A DNA stretch of 56,703 nt, from the NCBI GenBank assembly GCA_013215165.1, contig JABSRG010000015.1:1-56703 (forward strand), given 5' to 3'. A program made the position numbers and the translations under genes. Source of the stretch: Opitutales bacterium. GTDB taxonomy: Bacteria > Verrucomicrobiota > Verrucomicrobiia > Opitutales > JABSRG01. Position 1 is the first letter of the stretch. The number at the start of each line of letters is the position of its first letter. The notes under the pieces were generated by a model, which saw only the letters and a list, made by a program, of their open reading frames with translations, did not search any database and was not told where the DNA came from. Below are positions 38,887 to 48,159 of this stretch, one piece after another.

Positions 38887-40440
38887 GTGACTCAATTGCC
38901 TCCTATTTCTTACGCTCCTGGAAAAGTATTTCTAGTAGGCGCTGGCCCCGGTGATCCTGGACTAGTGACCCTGCAAGCACGTGCCCTCATCGAGCGCTGT
39001 GATGTGCTTGTCTTCGATTACTTGGTCAATCCGGTGATTCACAACTGGGCCTCCGAAGACTGCGAGCACATTGATGTGGGGAAAAGTCCGGGGCTCAAGA
39101 AGTCTGCGGTTCAGGCTGAGATCGAATCGATCTTGGTGGATCGGGCGCTTCAGGGCAAGATGGTGGTGCGACTCAAAGGCGGGGATCCGTTTATCTTCGG
39201 GCGCGGAGGTGAAGAGATCGAGGCGCTCTTGGCGGCCGATATACCTTTTGAAGTCGTGCCTGGCGTGACTGCATCGTTTGGTGCTGCCGCTTATACGGGT
39301 ATTCCCCTGACAGACCGACGTTTTAGTGGGAGTGTGACTTTGGTGACTGGGCACGAATCTCCGGATAGTGATACCCTGCGAGTAGATTTTAGCAGTATAG
39401 TGAAGGGCGGGGGTACCTTGGCGGTCTATATGGGTGTGTCTACGCTACCACGCATTGTGGAACAATTGATCGAGGGCGGCTGTTCAGGTGACACGCCTGT
39501 CGCTGTTGTGCAATGGGCGACTTACGCCTATCAGCGACGAGTCTTCGGGACCGTCGACTCGATTGCCGGTGTCGTTGAAGGCGCGGGCATAGCCAGCCCG
39601 TCGGTAATTCTTATTGGCAACGTTGTATCCCAGGCAGAACGCTACAATTGGTTCAGCACTGGACCTTTAGCTGACAAACGTGTCGTGGTGACGCGCGCAA
39701 CTGACCAGGCTAGTGAGTTGAGCAGCCGCTTGGCGAGTCTCGGTGCCGAGGTACTTGAAATTCCGATGATTCAGACCCGCGCTGAGACAGACCCAGCCAG
39801 CGTGAGTGAAGTGTTTGCCGGAATCGCAAATTATGAGTGGATCGTCTTCACGAGCCCGAATGGTGCACGCTACTTTTTTGATCTATTCTTCCGTGCTTTT
39901 GAGGACCTACGGAGTTTTGGAGGGATGCGTATTGCCTGTATTGGTCAAGCAACTGCGCGTGAGGTGGACCCTTATCACTTAGCTGTAGATCTAATTCCCG
40001 AAAAAGCTGTGGCGGAAAGCCTAGCAGACGCCCTCGTCGCCACGGATAGTCTGGACAGTGCTAATGTCTTAGTAGTTACGGGAAACCGAAATCGCGAGAC
40101 GCTCGTTGAGTCTTTAGAGCAAGAGGGCAGGGCTATTGTGGACACGCTCCAAGTCTATGCTACTGATCTGATAGACTTGTTGAATAACAAAGCCGTGCAG
40201 TCGTATTGTGAAAATGGGGCGGATTATGTGCTCTTCACGAGTTCGAGTACTGCTAAGGCTTGGGCAAGAAACGCCGAACAACTGGAGCGCGCGCCGGGTT
40301 CTACACCTCCCAAACATGTCTCTATGGGCAAAATCACCTCGAATGCGCTGGCGAATAATGATTTGCCCATCGATTTGCAGGCCGAGAATTCTAGCTTGGA
40401 TGCATTGATTGAGGTATTGATCGAGGATGTCGAATCATGA
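38887..40440 (+). CDS. cobA-hemD: Uroporphyrinogen-III methyltransferase/synthase fusion
   Basis: This is a 517-residue two-domain enzyme. The N-terminal half is SAM-dependent uroporphyrinogen-III C-methyltransferase ([50 protein letters not shown]), which directs tetrapyrroles to sirohaem and cobalamin. The C-terminal half (about 270-510) is uroporphyrinogen-III synthase ([43 protein letters not shown]). So one polypeptide would both make and methylate uroporphyrinogen III. The start is GTG at 38887. It overlaps trpF by 4 bp (ATGA). The hemH gene is elsewhere in the window (9696-10757). Confidence 0.95.
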   Translation: MTQLPPISYAPGKVFLVGAGPGDPGLVTLQARALIERCDVLVFDYLVNPVIHNWASEDCEHIDVGKSPGLKKSAVQAEIESILVDRALQGKMVVRLKGGDPFIFGRGGEEIEALLAADIPFEVVPGVTASFGAAAYTGIPLTDRRFSGSVTLVTGHESPDSDTLRVDFSSIVKGGGTLAVYMGVSTLPRIVEQLIEGGCSGDTPVAVVQWATYAYQRRVFGTVDSIAGVVEGAGIASPSVILIGNVVSQAERYNWFSTGPLADKRVVVTRATDQASELSSRLASLGAEVLEIPMIQTRAETDPASVSEVFAGIANYEWIVFTSPNGARYFFDLFFRAFEDLRSFGGMRIACIGQATAREVDPYHLAVDLIPEKAVAESLADALVATDSLDSANVLVVTGNRNRETLVESLEQEGRAIVDTLQVYATDLIDLLNNKAVQSYCENGADYVLFTSSSTAKAWARNAEQLERAPGSTPPKHVSMGKITSNALANNDLPIDLQAENSSLDALIEVLIEDVES

Positions 40441-41078
40441 GTAGGGAAGTGGCAGTCAAGGTGTGTGGTATGACGCGCGAGGCGGATATTGAGCACGCGC
40501 TTAAGCTTGGGGCCGCATACATCGGTATCATCGTTTATCGAAAGTCGAAACGGTGTGTGTCTTTGGAGCGCGCTGAGGGTTTATTGGAGCATATACCCGA
40601 GGGGAAGCGCGTGGTCGTTGACGTGAACGCTGGGACGGATGATCTCGAGCATTATCGCGATGCTGGATTCGATTTTTTCCAAATCCATGCAGACTACGAG
40701 ATCGGACTCGCATCTCTCGCGGGATGGGCGGGTATTGTGAGTCCAGAAAAACTCTGGATAGCGCCGCGCGTGCCGCCCCTGGAGCCTTTCCCGCAGGTGG
40801 TCCTAGAATTTGCTGACACAGTCCTCACCGATACCTACTCCAAAGACGCACATGGCGGGACGGGTAAAACAGGGGATTGGGAGCGATTTAACACATGGCA
40901 GGCTCTCTATAATCACAAACGCTGGATTCTCGCCGGCGGCCTCAATCCCGACAATATTATCGCAGCTCGAGACGAGACGGCTGCCGATGTTCTTGACGTG
41001 AATAGTGGTGTCGAGATGGAACCGGGTGTCAAAGATCTACAGCTCCTTGAGACCCTCTTCGAGCGACTGCGTTCGTAA
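40437..41078 (+). CDS. trpF: Phosphoribosylanthranilate isomerase
   Basis: TrpF isomerises N-(5'-phosphoribosyl)anthranilate in tryptophan synthesis. The 213-residue protein has the (beta/alpha)8 pattern with KVCGMTREADI (active-site C10), YIGIIVYRKSKRCVSLERAE, the DAHGGTGKTGDWERF phosphate-binding segment with a nearby Asp, and LAGGLNPDNIIAA then LDVNSGVE. The ATG overlaps the upstream stop by 4 bp. Coupling of tetrapyrrole and tryptophan genes has no obvious functional reason. The next gene starts 17 nt later with a good Shine-Dalgarno. Confidence 0.94.
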   Translation: MSREVAVKVCGMTREADIEHALKLGAAYIGIIVYRKSKRCVSLERAEGLLEHIPEGKRVVVDVNAGTDDLEHYRDAGFDFFQIHADYEIGLASLAGWAGIVSPEKLWIAPRVPPLEPFPQVVLEFADTVLTDTYSKDAHGGTGKTGDWERFNTWQALYNHKRWILAGGLNPDNIIAARDETAADVLDVNSGVEMEPGVKDLQLLETLFERLRS

Positions 41079-41094
41079 ATCTGAAGGACTTACG

Positions 41095-42297
41095 ATGCGC
41101 TCGGATCCTCAACAGCTCGTTGGTGCCATCGATGTTTCTCACACGTCGCACACAACGAGTAATACGGGTATACAGCGTGTTGCACGCAATCTGTCACGCG
41201 AGCTAAGGAGGTATGTCGCCGATCTCGATCTGCTCACATTTGACCTCTTCCAGTCACGTTGGCGCAGTTTAAATTCAAAGGAAATGAATTGCTTGCACCC
41301 GACCGGACAGGTGCGACCGAGTTCACGTCGTCGTCCCCGATGGACAGGGAGGCAGAAACTCTTCGGCTTATTTCAGCGATATCGTGTGGATTGGTTCCAG
41401 AAGCGTCCGCGTGTCGATTTTGTCTTATTCCCGGAGATTTACTCGGAGAAGGTTCAAGCCGAGATGGCGCGGATTCGTTCGTCAAGTTCAGCAGCCTGCT
41501 ATGCTATTTTTCACGATGCGATCGCTTGGAAATTTCCCGAATGGGCGACGTCCAAAACAGCGATACGTTATCCGAACTATATGGATTCTCTCCTCGATAT
41601 GGATGGAGTGATCGCCGTGAGTGAGGCTTCTTTGGCAGATCTCGAGTCATTTTGGCGTTCCAGAGGTGTTTCTGAGTCTTCCTGGCCACGCAGGACGGTC
41701 GTTTATCTGGGTGCTGATAATTCAAACGAGGCAGTCCGTCAGGTGCGTGGCAAACGCCCTATTGTTACCTGCGTTGCGACGCTTGAACCGCGCAAGAATC
41801 ACTTGGCTTTGCTCTCTGGCGCGGCCTACCTCTGGGAGGAGGGCCATGATTTCGAACTGCGTTTGGTTGGAGGATTACGCCGGGAGGACGGTGAGGAAAT
41901 CGTCGATGCTATTGGGCGTTTTCAGGAACGAGGTTACCCCTTGAGATGGGATGGCGTCGTCTCTGACCAGGAGGTCGAACAAGCCTATGCCGAGGCGGAT
42001 TTTGTGGCATATCCATCACTGTATGAAGGCTATGGTTTGCCAGTCATCGAGGCCATGGTGCACGGCAAACCTGTGCTCACAACGCCTTGTGGCTCTTTGA
42101 GTGAAGTCGTGGCTGCGGGCGGCTGTCACGTATTGCGCGATACTTCGGCTTCAGCAATTGCCGATGGGCTCCGAGAGATGCTGACTGACTCGGCGTTGCG
42201 CGCGCGCCTCGGTGAAGAAGTCGTACAAAGAAAGCTGCGCACTTGGGAAGCGTGCGCAGCAGATATAATCGACTTTATCGGCGGGGCTGAAAACTAG
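41095..42297 (+). CDS. Glycosyltransferase family 4 protein
   Basis: This is a 400-residue GT-B-type enzyme that would use a nucleotide-sugar donor to build a polysaccharide or glycolipid. Features are the N-terminal acceptor region with SNTGIQRVARNL, CVATLEPRKNH in the linker, and the C-terminal donor site PSLYEGYGLPVIEAMVHGKP with its EX7E motif. I chose ATG at 41095 (MRSDPQQ), because AAGGA lies 7 nt before it; the frame extends to 41005 inside trpF. Its stop overlaps the convergent clpP stop by 4 bp (CTAG). Two other nucleotide-sugar genes are near (43445-45485). Confidence 0.88.
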   Translation: MRSDPQQLVGAIDVSHTSHTTSNTGIQRVARNLSRELRRYVADLDLLTFDLFQSRWRSLNSKEMNCLHPTGQVRPSSRRRPRWTGRQKLFGLFQRYRVDWFQKRPRVDFVLFPEIYSEKVQAEMARIRSSSSAACYAIFHDAIAWKFPEWATSKTAIRYPNYMDSLLDMDGVIAVSEASLADLESFWRSRGVSESSWPRRTVVYLGADNSNEAVRQVRGKRPIVTCVATLEPRKNHLALLSGAAYLWEEGHDFELRLVGGLRREDGEEIVDAIGRFQERGYPLRWDGVVSDQEVEQAYAEADFVAYPSLYEGYGLPVIEAMVHGKPVLTTPCGSLSEVVAAGGCHVLRDTSASAIADGLREMLTDSALRARLGEEVVQRKLRTWEACAADIIDFIGGAEN

Positions 42298-42884
42298 ACC
42301 TTATCGACGATCTTGTCGGCTAGGCCGTATTCAATTGCTTCTTCCGCGTTGAGGTAGAAGTCGCGATCGGTGTCTTGCTCAATTTTTTCCAGGGGTTGTC
42401 CCGATGCTTCGGCGAGAATGCCATTCAGCTCCGTGCGCAGTTTTTCCATCTCTTGAGCCTGGATGTGAATATCTGAAGCTGCCCCCGTCATACGTCCACC
42501 GATGAGGGGTTGGTGGATAAGCACGCGTGAGTGCGGATAGAGGTAGCGGTGCCCCTTGGTGGCGCCGCTCAGAAGAATCGAGCCCATGGATGCGGCCATG
42601 CCAGTGACGACGACATGCACTGGGGCCGTGATCAATTGCATAGTGTCGTAGAGTGCCATGCCAGCGGTGATGGAACCTCCGGGCGTATTGATATAAAAAG
42701 TGATGGGCTCGCCGGGCGCGTCCGCTTCGAGGTAGAGAAATTTCTCAGTGCAGTCGCGCATGGACTTATCATTCACTTCGCCCCACAGAAACACCTTACG
42801 TTCATCTAGGAATTTCTTTTGGATGAGGACTGAAAAGTGTTCCTCGGGCTTCTTGTCTTTTTCTTGGGTTTCCTCGTCGGCCAT
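42294..42884 (-). CDS. clpP: ATP-dependent Clp protease proteolytic subunit
   Basis: ClpP forms a double-heptamer serine protease fed by Clp ATPases. The catalytic triad fits: S99 in GMAASMGS, H124 in VLIHQPL and D171 in QDTDRDFYL. The 196-residue length is standard, with an acidic N-terminal leader (ADEETQEKDKK) that may be a short propeptide or flexible tail. No ClpX gene is adjacent. It ends convergently on the glycosyltransferase gene. Confidence 0.96.
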   Translation of the reverse strand: MADEETQEKDKKPEEHFSVLIQKKFLDERKVFLWGEVNDKSMRDCTEKFLYLEADAPGEPITFYINTPGGSITAGMALYDTMQLITAPVHVVVTGMAASMGSILLSGATKGHRYLYPHSRVLIHQPLIGGRMTGAASDIHIQAQEMEKLRTELNGILAEASGQPLEKIEQDTDRDFYLNAEEAIEYGLADKIVDKV

Positions 42885-42946
42885 AAAATTTGAATAAGGT
42901 TGAATCCTGAAGAGAAATGGGGGTGAGCCTGTTTTGCAAACCCTGT

Positions 42947-43387
42947 CTACTTTTCAAGCATAGCAATGCGCCGTTCGTGCCGACCGCCTTCAAAGGGAGT
43001 ATTGAGCCATTTTTCGACTATTTGAACCGCTAGGGTGTCATCCACCACACGGCCTCCTAGGGCAATGACGTTGGCCTTATTATGCGCGGCCGTCATTTCG
43101 GCAGACCAGATATCCCAGCAGAGCCCGCAGCGAATTCCCGCCACTTTGTTGGCCTGGATCGCTTCACCGTTTCCACTGCCGCCGAACACAATACCTGCAT
43201 CACACTTTCCAGCGGCGACTGCTTCAGCAGCGGGACGAACGAAGAGTGGGTAATCGGTGGATTCCGGAGAGTGTGTGCCGAAGTCTTCGACTGCGTAATC
43301 CTGTTCAGTCAGCCAAGCTTTCACGGCTTCCTTTAGCTCGAAACCCGCGTGATCGGTTCCCAATGCAATTTTTTTAGCGGTGCTCAT
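42947..43387 (-). CDS. rpiB: Ribose-5-phosphate isomerase B
   Basis: RpiB interconverts ribose-5-phosphate and ribulose-5-phosphate in the pentose phosphate pathway. Family motifs are ALGTDHAGFELKEAV (D12/H13), the active-site Cys in KCDAGIVFGGSGNGEAIQAN (C62) and NVIALGGRV. The phosphate loop reads GGSGNGE rather than the enterobacterial GTGIG, as in other RpiB groups. Its 146 residues are standard. It is transcribed in the same direction as clpP with 62 bp between them. Confidence 0.94.
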   Translation of the reverse strand: MSTAKKIALGTDHAGFELKEAVKAWLTEQDYAVEDFGTHSPESTDYPLFVRPAAEAVAAGKCDAGIVFGGSGNGEAIQANKVAGIRCGLCWDIWSAEMTAAHNKANVIALGGRVVDDTLAVQIVEKWLNTPFEGGRHERRIAMLEK

Positions 43388-43444
43388 CGGCCGGAGAACG
43401 TGGCGGGAGCCTATCGTTGCTGCAACGGAAAAGAGGGGGCAATT

Positions 43445-44506
43445 TTAGGCAGAGGTGCCGAGGCGTTGCCGCTGATAGTTTCCTGAGGTAATCTGTTCGC
43501 ACCACACGCTGTTTTCGAGATACCACGACACTGTGTTGCGAATGCCCGATTTAAACGTCTCTGCTTGGCTCCAGCCCAGTTCATTTTCGATTCGGCTGGA
43601 GTTTACAGCATAGCGACGGTCGTGACCGGGGCGATCGGTAACGAAAGTGATGAGGTCGGCATATGCCGAGCCATTTGTCCGGGGTTTCAACTCGTCAAGG
43701 ATGCCACAAATAGTCTGCACGACTTCTAGGTTTTTCATCTCTGCGCGTCCACCGATGGTATAGACTTCGCCGAGTTGACCCTTGGTTAGCGCTGCCCAGA
43801 TGGCGGTGACGTGGTCGGTCACATAGAGCCAATCACGTACGTTTTGCCCATCGCCGTAAACTGGCAGTTGCTTTTCATCGATCGCATTGAGGATCATCAA
43901 CGGGATGAGCTTTTCCGGGAATTGGAAGGGGCCGTAGTTATTAGAACAGTTGGTAGTAACGACTGGGAAATTATAGGTGTGGAAATACGAGCGGACGATA
44001 TGGTCGCTGGATGCTTTCGATGCAGAGTAGGGACTATTGGGGGCGTAGGGCGTCGTCTCGCAAAATGCTGGATCTTCTGGTCCCAAACTGCCGAAAACCT
44101 CATCGGTTGAGACGTGTAGGAAGCGGAAAGCCTTTTGGTCTGCTTCCGCTAATTCGAGCCAGTAGCGGCGCGACGCATCCAAGAGATTGAGTGTGCCGAG
44201 GACATTGGTCTCGAAGAACGGACGCGGTGAATCGATGGATCGGTCAACATGGGATTCGGCGGCGAAATTTACGACGGCATCAATCTTATTTTCACCGAGG
44301 AGTTGAGAGACCAATTCCAGATCACCGATATCTCCATGGACCTCCTTGTAGCGTGGCTCATCGATGAAATCTGCAAGGCTTTCTGAATTCCCCGCATAGG
44401 TCAGAGCATCAAGATTGACGATGCTTACACTAGGTTCGTTGTTGAGGATCCATCGGACGAAATTCGAGCCGATGAAACCGCAGCCGCCGGTGACGAGTAG
44501 GTTCAT
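43445..44506 (-). CDS. rfbB: dTDP-glucose 4,6-dehydratase
   Basis: This is an extended short-chain dehydrogenase/reductase of 353 residues. The NAD-binding motif is TGGCGFIGSNF at the N-terminus, the catalytic set is STDEVFG (Thr-Asp-Glu) and YSASK (Tyr-Lys), and the substrate segment is NCSNNYGPFQFPEKLIPLMI. It makes dTDP-4-keto-6-deoxyglucose, the branch point to dTDP-rhamnose and related sugars. It lies 25 bp downstream of the reductase-like gene; the usual rfbA and rfbC genes are not here. Confidence 0.95.
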   Translation of the reverse strand: MNLLVTGGCGFIGSNFVRWILNNEPSVSIVNLDALTYAGNSESLADFIDEPRYKEVHGDIGDLELVSQLLGENKIDAVVNFAAESHVDRSIDSPRPFFETNVLGTLNLLDASRRYWLELAEADQKAFRFLHVSTDEVFGSLGPEDPAFCETTPYAPNSPYSASKASSDHIVRSYFHTYNFPVVTTNCSNNYGPFQFPEKLIPLMILNAIDEKQLPVYGDGQNVRDWLYVTDHVTAIWAALTKGQLGEVYTIGGRAEMKNLEVVQTICGILDELKPRTNGSAYADLITFVTDRPGHDRRYAVNSSRIENELGWSQAETFKSGIRNTVSWYLENSVWCEQITSGNYQRQRLGTSA

Positions 44507-44531
44507 GAGAGAATGATGGTTTACGCTTTGA

Positions 44532-45485
44532 TTAGACTGTGGCAGCGACTTGGGCTTCGGGCTTCCAGCTCAGAAGGGCATCCATAATGGCTTCATTGAC
44601 CGGAGTGAGCTTAATACCCGCAGCTTGGAGTTTATCGGTGTTCATGACACAGTTGGAGCGCGGAGTCTTCGCTGCTTTGGTCATGAATTCATCGTTGTCG
44701 GTGAAAAATTTGTAGTCCGTTGGGAAGGGGTTGGTCCCGGTGGATTGCTCGAGTTGGACTCCGGCTTTTTTAATAAGCTCGACCACATCGCTGGTGTGGA
44801 CTGAACCAGGATTGGTGACATTGTAGATGCCGAGAGGCAGACGTTTTTCCCAAGTAGCGAAGCAGGCGCTGACGAATTCTTGGAGCTGGGAAATGGAGTT
44901 CTCCGCTTCCAAAAGTGTCGGATAGCGCATCAACTTGGTAAGATAATTACGCGGGGACTCTTCCTGATTAAAGGGGATACGTAAGCGCCAGATGTAACAA
45001 GAGGGTGTGGAGGCGTGCAGCCATTGAGCGTTTTGGGCGCTGTAGCCCAGAGCTTCTTCACCCAGCGCTTTGGTTCCGCTGTAAAAGCTACAGTTGTTGG
45101 TGCGGAAAGAGAAGTTGGGGATGGATGTTTCCGAGAAGCCGCTGCTGTCAGGTGTATTTCCCGAGAAGATGCAACCACTGGAAACATGGCCCCAAGGGAC
45201 TCCGGCTTCTCCACATGCTGCGTCAATTACCCCAGGGAGCACCGCGTTGCCGGCGACGCAATTGGCCTTGTCGGTTTCGCAGGCATCCACGTTTGGTTTT
45301 CCGGTGTAGCCGGCGCAATTGATGAGAAAGTCGGGCTGTTCGTTCTTGAGCGCTGCAGTGAGGGTTGCCTCGTCAGCATAGTTCAGTTCTTCGCGGCTGA
45401 TGCTGCGAAAATCGATGCCTTTGCCCTTCAGCAGATCACAGAACGCTTGGCCCACATAGCCTTTACCTCCAAGAATAAATATCAT
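44532..45485 (-). CDS. NAD(P)-dependent sugar reductase/epimerase, RmlD-like
   Basis: This is a 317-residue SDR-type protein. The Rossmann motif FILGGKGYVGQAF, a short Asp-rich segment (SREELNYADEATL) and the FYSGTKALGEE catalytic Tyr-Lys pair resemble dTDP-4-dehydrorhamnose reductase (RmlD). The middle VSSGCIFSG segment is close to RmlD STDYVFDG-type motifs but altered, so the exact sugar is not certain. ATG at 45485 (MIFILGGKGY) gives the best start. It is likely in one transcript with rfbB, the obvious source of its substrate. Confidence 0.8.
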   Translation of the reverse strand: MIFILGGKGYVGQAFCDLLKGKGIDFRSISREELNYADEATLTAALKNEQPDFLINCAGYTGKPNVDACETDKANCVAGNAVLPGVIDAACGEAGVPWGHVSSGCIFSGNTPDSSGFSETSIPNFSFRTNNCSFYSGTKALGEEALGYSAQNAQWLHASTPSCYIWRLRIPFNQEESPRNYLTKLMRYPTLLEAENSISQLQEFVSACFATWEKRLPLGIYNVTNPGSVHTSDVVELIKKAGVQLEQSTGTNPFPTDYKFFTDNDEFMTKAAKTPRSNCVMNTDKLQAAGIKLTPVNEAIMDALLSWKPEAQVAATV

Positions 45486-45559
45486 GTTGCGTGAATTTGA
45501 CGCTGCAGCACGCCCAGGCAACGGCTTTTTTCAGAAGAGAAAATGAATCGATGGAAACT

Positions 45560-46786
45560 CTAATGGCTCGTCTCCACTACAGGGCCCTTCGACTGGCCGA
45601 TTTCATCGAGGAGTACGTCAAACCATGGCGTGTCGATGTCGAACGGTTTCCCTCCCTTGATGCGTTCAAATTCGATGGCACGTAAAACATTTCCTTTGTC
45701 TTCATCGTGGCCGATCACGCCACCCTCATGGCGCAGTGCGCATTCCACTGCCAAGTCGGTGCAGCTTTTGATCAGGCGCAGGTCGTCGACATTTGCTGCG
45801 GCTGCTCGCGCGAAGTATCCACTTTTTTGCACCAAGACTTTTTGCGCGTCGAGCATCTCGGCAAATTGCTGTCCAAACCATTTTCCGGGGTTTACGGCAT
45901 CGAGCTTGACGTGTCCGAATGCATCACGGGGGACATCTTCACCCCGGGCTTCCATTTCTGCGACGATCGTTTCCACGCCAGCGCCCTCGGAGATAAAGAT
46001 GTTTACGTTGTCCTGCTCATCCATGATCGCCTTCAGCCGCGCGGCTTCTGCTGAGATGTCGAAACCCATTTCTGGAATGAAGATCCCGTGGACGTCGTGA
46101 CGTTCGCGGCTCAGGCCGAGTTCGGGAAGCCACGGTTTCGTCTTTAAACCGTCGTGATAAGCTTGCGCGGTGGCTGCTGTGAGCCAGCCGCAGTTGCGCC
46201 CCATCACCTCATGCACAATGAGCATGCGCGGGTTGGCGTTGTGCTCGGCGACGACATTGCTGAAATATGCGGCACCCTGCTCAGCTGCTGTCCAAGCGCC
46301 CAAGCTTTGTTTGATGGGGATGACGTCGTTGTCGATGGTCTTAGGCAGGCCGATTACCGTTAAATCGTAATCATTGTCTTTGAGGAATTTTGCCAAAGCT
46401 GCTGCTGCGGTGTTGGTATCATCGCCGCCAACAGTGTGTAAAATGTCCACGCCGTCTGTTACCAGTTGGTCGGCTGCTACTTTTTGAGGATCCTGTCCCT
46501 CTTGAACGAGGCCCCGTTTGACGCAATCTTTGACGTTAGTGAGCTTAACTCGGGAATTGCCGATGGGGCTACCGCCATACAGATGTAAGGTGGAGGCAGC
46601 AGCGCGCATCTCTGGAGTTACCGTAAAAAAATCCCCGAGCAAGAGGCCTTTGTATCCGCTCTTGTAGCAGATGATTTCGATCTCTGGATCGATCTCGCTG
46701 TAGCGTTCGATGAGACCGCCAATAGCGGATGAGAGACAAGGGGCGAGACCGCCAGCTGTGAGGATGCCTACTTTTTTCGGTTTCAT
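45560..46786 (-). CDS. pfp: Pyrophosphate-dependent phosphofructokinase
   Basis: The enzyme phosphorylates fructose-6-phosphate reversibly using PPi in place of ATP. The PPi-type marks are visible: GGDDT (120-124; ATP enzymes have Gly in place of the second Asp) and PKTIDND (148-154) with Lys. Other motifs are GILTAGGLAPCLSSAIGG, YGGSPIGNSR and VMGRNCGWL. The start is ATG at 46786, giving 408 residues; the frame runs to 46840. PPi-dependent PFKs are common in Verrucomicrobiota and allow glycolysis and gluconeogenesis with one enzyme. Confidence 0.93.
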   Translation of the reverse strand: MKPKKVGILTAGGLAPCLSSAIGGLIERYSEIDPEIEIICYKSGYKGLLLGDFFTVTPEMRAAASTLHLYGGSPIGNSRVKLTNVKDCVKRGLVQEGQDPQKVAADQLVTDGVDILHTVGGDDTNTAAAALAKFLKDNDYDLTVIGLPKTIDNDVIPIKQSLGAWTAAEQGAAYFSNVVAEHNANPRMLIVHEVMGRNCGWLTAATAQAYHDGLKTKPWLPELGLSRERHDVHGIFIPEMGFDISAEAARLKAIMDEQDNVNIFISEGAGVETIVAEMEARGEDVPRDAFGHVKLDAVNPGKWFGQQFAEMLDAQKVLVQKSGYFARAAAANVDDLRLIKSCTDLAVECALRHEGGVIGHDEDKGNVLRAIEFERIKGGKPFDIDTPWFDVLLDEIGQSKGPVVETSH

Positions 46787-46881
46787 AGTAAAGTGATCAG
46801 ATGACTGCGGGAGAGGAATAAATGTGTCTGGGATCGTCAATAAACTAGCGTTCTTCTTATATCAGTTCATGGATTGTCTTA

Positions 46882-47424
46882 ATGGTGACACATCCGAAAA
46901 TCTACGGAATTGCCGGTCCGAGTGGTAGCGGGAAGACCACCTACGCAAAGCAGTGGTCGGCTGAGCTCGGGGGTGCGCCTGTTCTCGAGCTGGACGCGTA
47001 TTATCGTCCTGCCGAGCCAGGAGAGATCATCGAGGATAGAAATTTTGATCATCCGGATGCTCTGGATGTCGAGCTCTTCGTCGCGCATCTGAAGCAGTGG
47101 AAAAGTGGCCAAAACATCGTGGCACCGATTTACGATTTTTCTGTTCACGCGTGGACCGGGGAAACGCTTACCATCCCAGCGGGCCCAATTTTGATCGTAG
47201 AAGGGATGCTGCTCTTACACTTTGCCCAGATCCGGGCGCTGCTCGACCACAGTATTTATCTAGATACAGACTTTGACGCATGCTACCGCCGCCGCCTGTT
47301 CCGCGATGTGAGCGAACGCGGGCGTACCGAGGCCAACGTCCACGAGCAATTCCGAAAAAATGTCCGCCCGATGTACGAAAGCTATGTGCTCCCCAGCCGC
47401 AAATGGGCGGATGAGGTGAAATGA
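46882..47424 (+). CDS. Uridine kinase-like P-loop kinase, C-terminus possibly frameshifted
   Basis: This is a 180-residue P-loop kinase resembling Udk. The P-loop is GPSGSGKTT (12-20), followed by LELDAYYRP and DRNFDHPDALDVELF (substrate region), DFSVHAWTGET, VEGMLLLHF and LFRDVSERGRT, then VRPMYESYVLPSRKWAD. It is about 30 residues shorter than E. coli Udk. A plus-two frame right at the stop (ATG at 47421) reads MSGWSSGASSAIL, which looks like the family's usual C-terminus, so a frameshift near 47419-47421 may have removed the tail. It is divergent from pfp. Confidence 0.8.
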   Translation: MVTHPKIYGIAGPSGSGKTTYAKQWSAELGGAPVLELDAYYRPAEPGEIIEDRNFDHPDALDVELFVAHLKQWKSGQNIVAPIYDFSVHAWTGETLTIPAGPILIVEGMLLLHFAQIRALLDHSIYLDTDFDACYRRRLFRDVSERGRTEANVHEQFRKNVRPMYESYVLPSRKWADEVK

Positions 47425-47471
47425 GCGGGTGGTCATCTGGTGCGAGCTCAGCTATTTTATAGCACCAGGAT

Positions 47472-48020
47472 TCAGCCGCGGAAAACGCAGAAAAGCGCGG
47501 AATCTTTTGTTGATTTTTTCTGGATTATTGGCGGCTGGCGAAGATCTAGTTCTTTCTCGAAAAACAGAGCATTCCCCATCTTGGGATCGAGTTCATAGCC
47601 ACTAAAGCCAAAGTTGCGGTAAGCCTGCTGCGCGACTGTGTTTCCCTCGAGGACTTCAAGGGTCATTTTGCAACAGCCGGATGTGATAGCAAAGCGTTCG
47701 ACTGCCTCGAATAGGGCGCGTGCTAGGCCCTGTCCTCGAAATTTTTTCACGACGACGGCGTCATGGATATTGAGGACTAGCTTGCATTTAAATGTGGAAA
47801 AAACCTCGAAGCAAATGGCGATCCCCGCGGCCTCGCCTTTGACATAGGCGATGAACACGGCGCAACTGGGTCGTTTTGACAGCTCGGAAATGAGGTTCTC
47901 TTTCGTGAAATCAGAGAGAGATTGGCCTCCGCCCATTTCATCCAGAGCGTATTCATTGACCAGGTAGACGATCGCTTCAGCGTCTCGTTTCGATGCGAAG
48001 TCGGCTTTGATTATCTCCAT
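47472..48020 (-). CDS. GNAT family N-acetyltransferase
   Basis: This is a 182-residue acetyltransferase. The acetyl-CoA motif A is seen in HDAVVVKKFRGQGLARALFE, with the Arg/Gly-x-Gly signature, followed by CCKMTLEVLEGNTVAQQAYRN and FGFSGYEL. The substrate is unknown. ATG at 48020 (MEIIKADF) is preferred over the frame start at 48056. The last residues (about DSALFCVFRG) are encoded by a dispersed GC-rich repeat (47476-47503), so the native C-terminus was probably replaced when the repeat arrived. Confidence 0.86.
   Translation of the reverse strand: MEIIKADFASKRDAEAIVYLVNEYALDEMGGGQSLSDFTKENLISELSKRPSCAVFIAYVKGEAAGIAICFEVFSTFKCKLVLNIHDAVVVKKFRGQGLARALFEAVERFAITSGCCKMTLEVLEGNTVAQQAYRNFGFSGYELDPKMGNALFFEKELDLRQPPIIQKKSTKDSALFCVFRG
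47476..47503 (+). repeat. Dispersed repeat, three GCGGAA/GCAGAA cores
   Basis: The cores CGCGGAA, ACGCAGAA and GCGCGGAAT occur at 9-nt steps (starts about 47477, 47485 and 47495). The architecture matches the CACAGAT and CGCGAAT families elsewhere in the window. It overlaps the 3' end of the GNAT gene. Confidence 0.65.
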
Positions 48021-48159
48021 GAACTCTCTTTTTGGCAGAACGCTAACACAAAGCAACGATTCAGGATGCTAGGGGCGTTTTTTCCCAGCTATCTCCCTTA
48101 GCCAAAGAAGTGTTACCTCCGACGCACGACTTTCGGAGACCGGGTTGAGCCAGCTTTTT

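Noticed and set aside
45491-45685. A 64-codon plus-strand ORF between the RmlD-like gene and pfp
   Set aside because: It covers the 3' end of pfp on the opposite strand and has no recognisable features.
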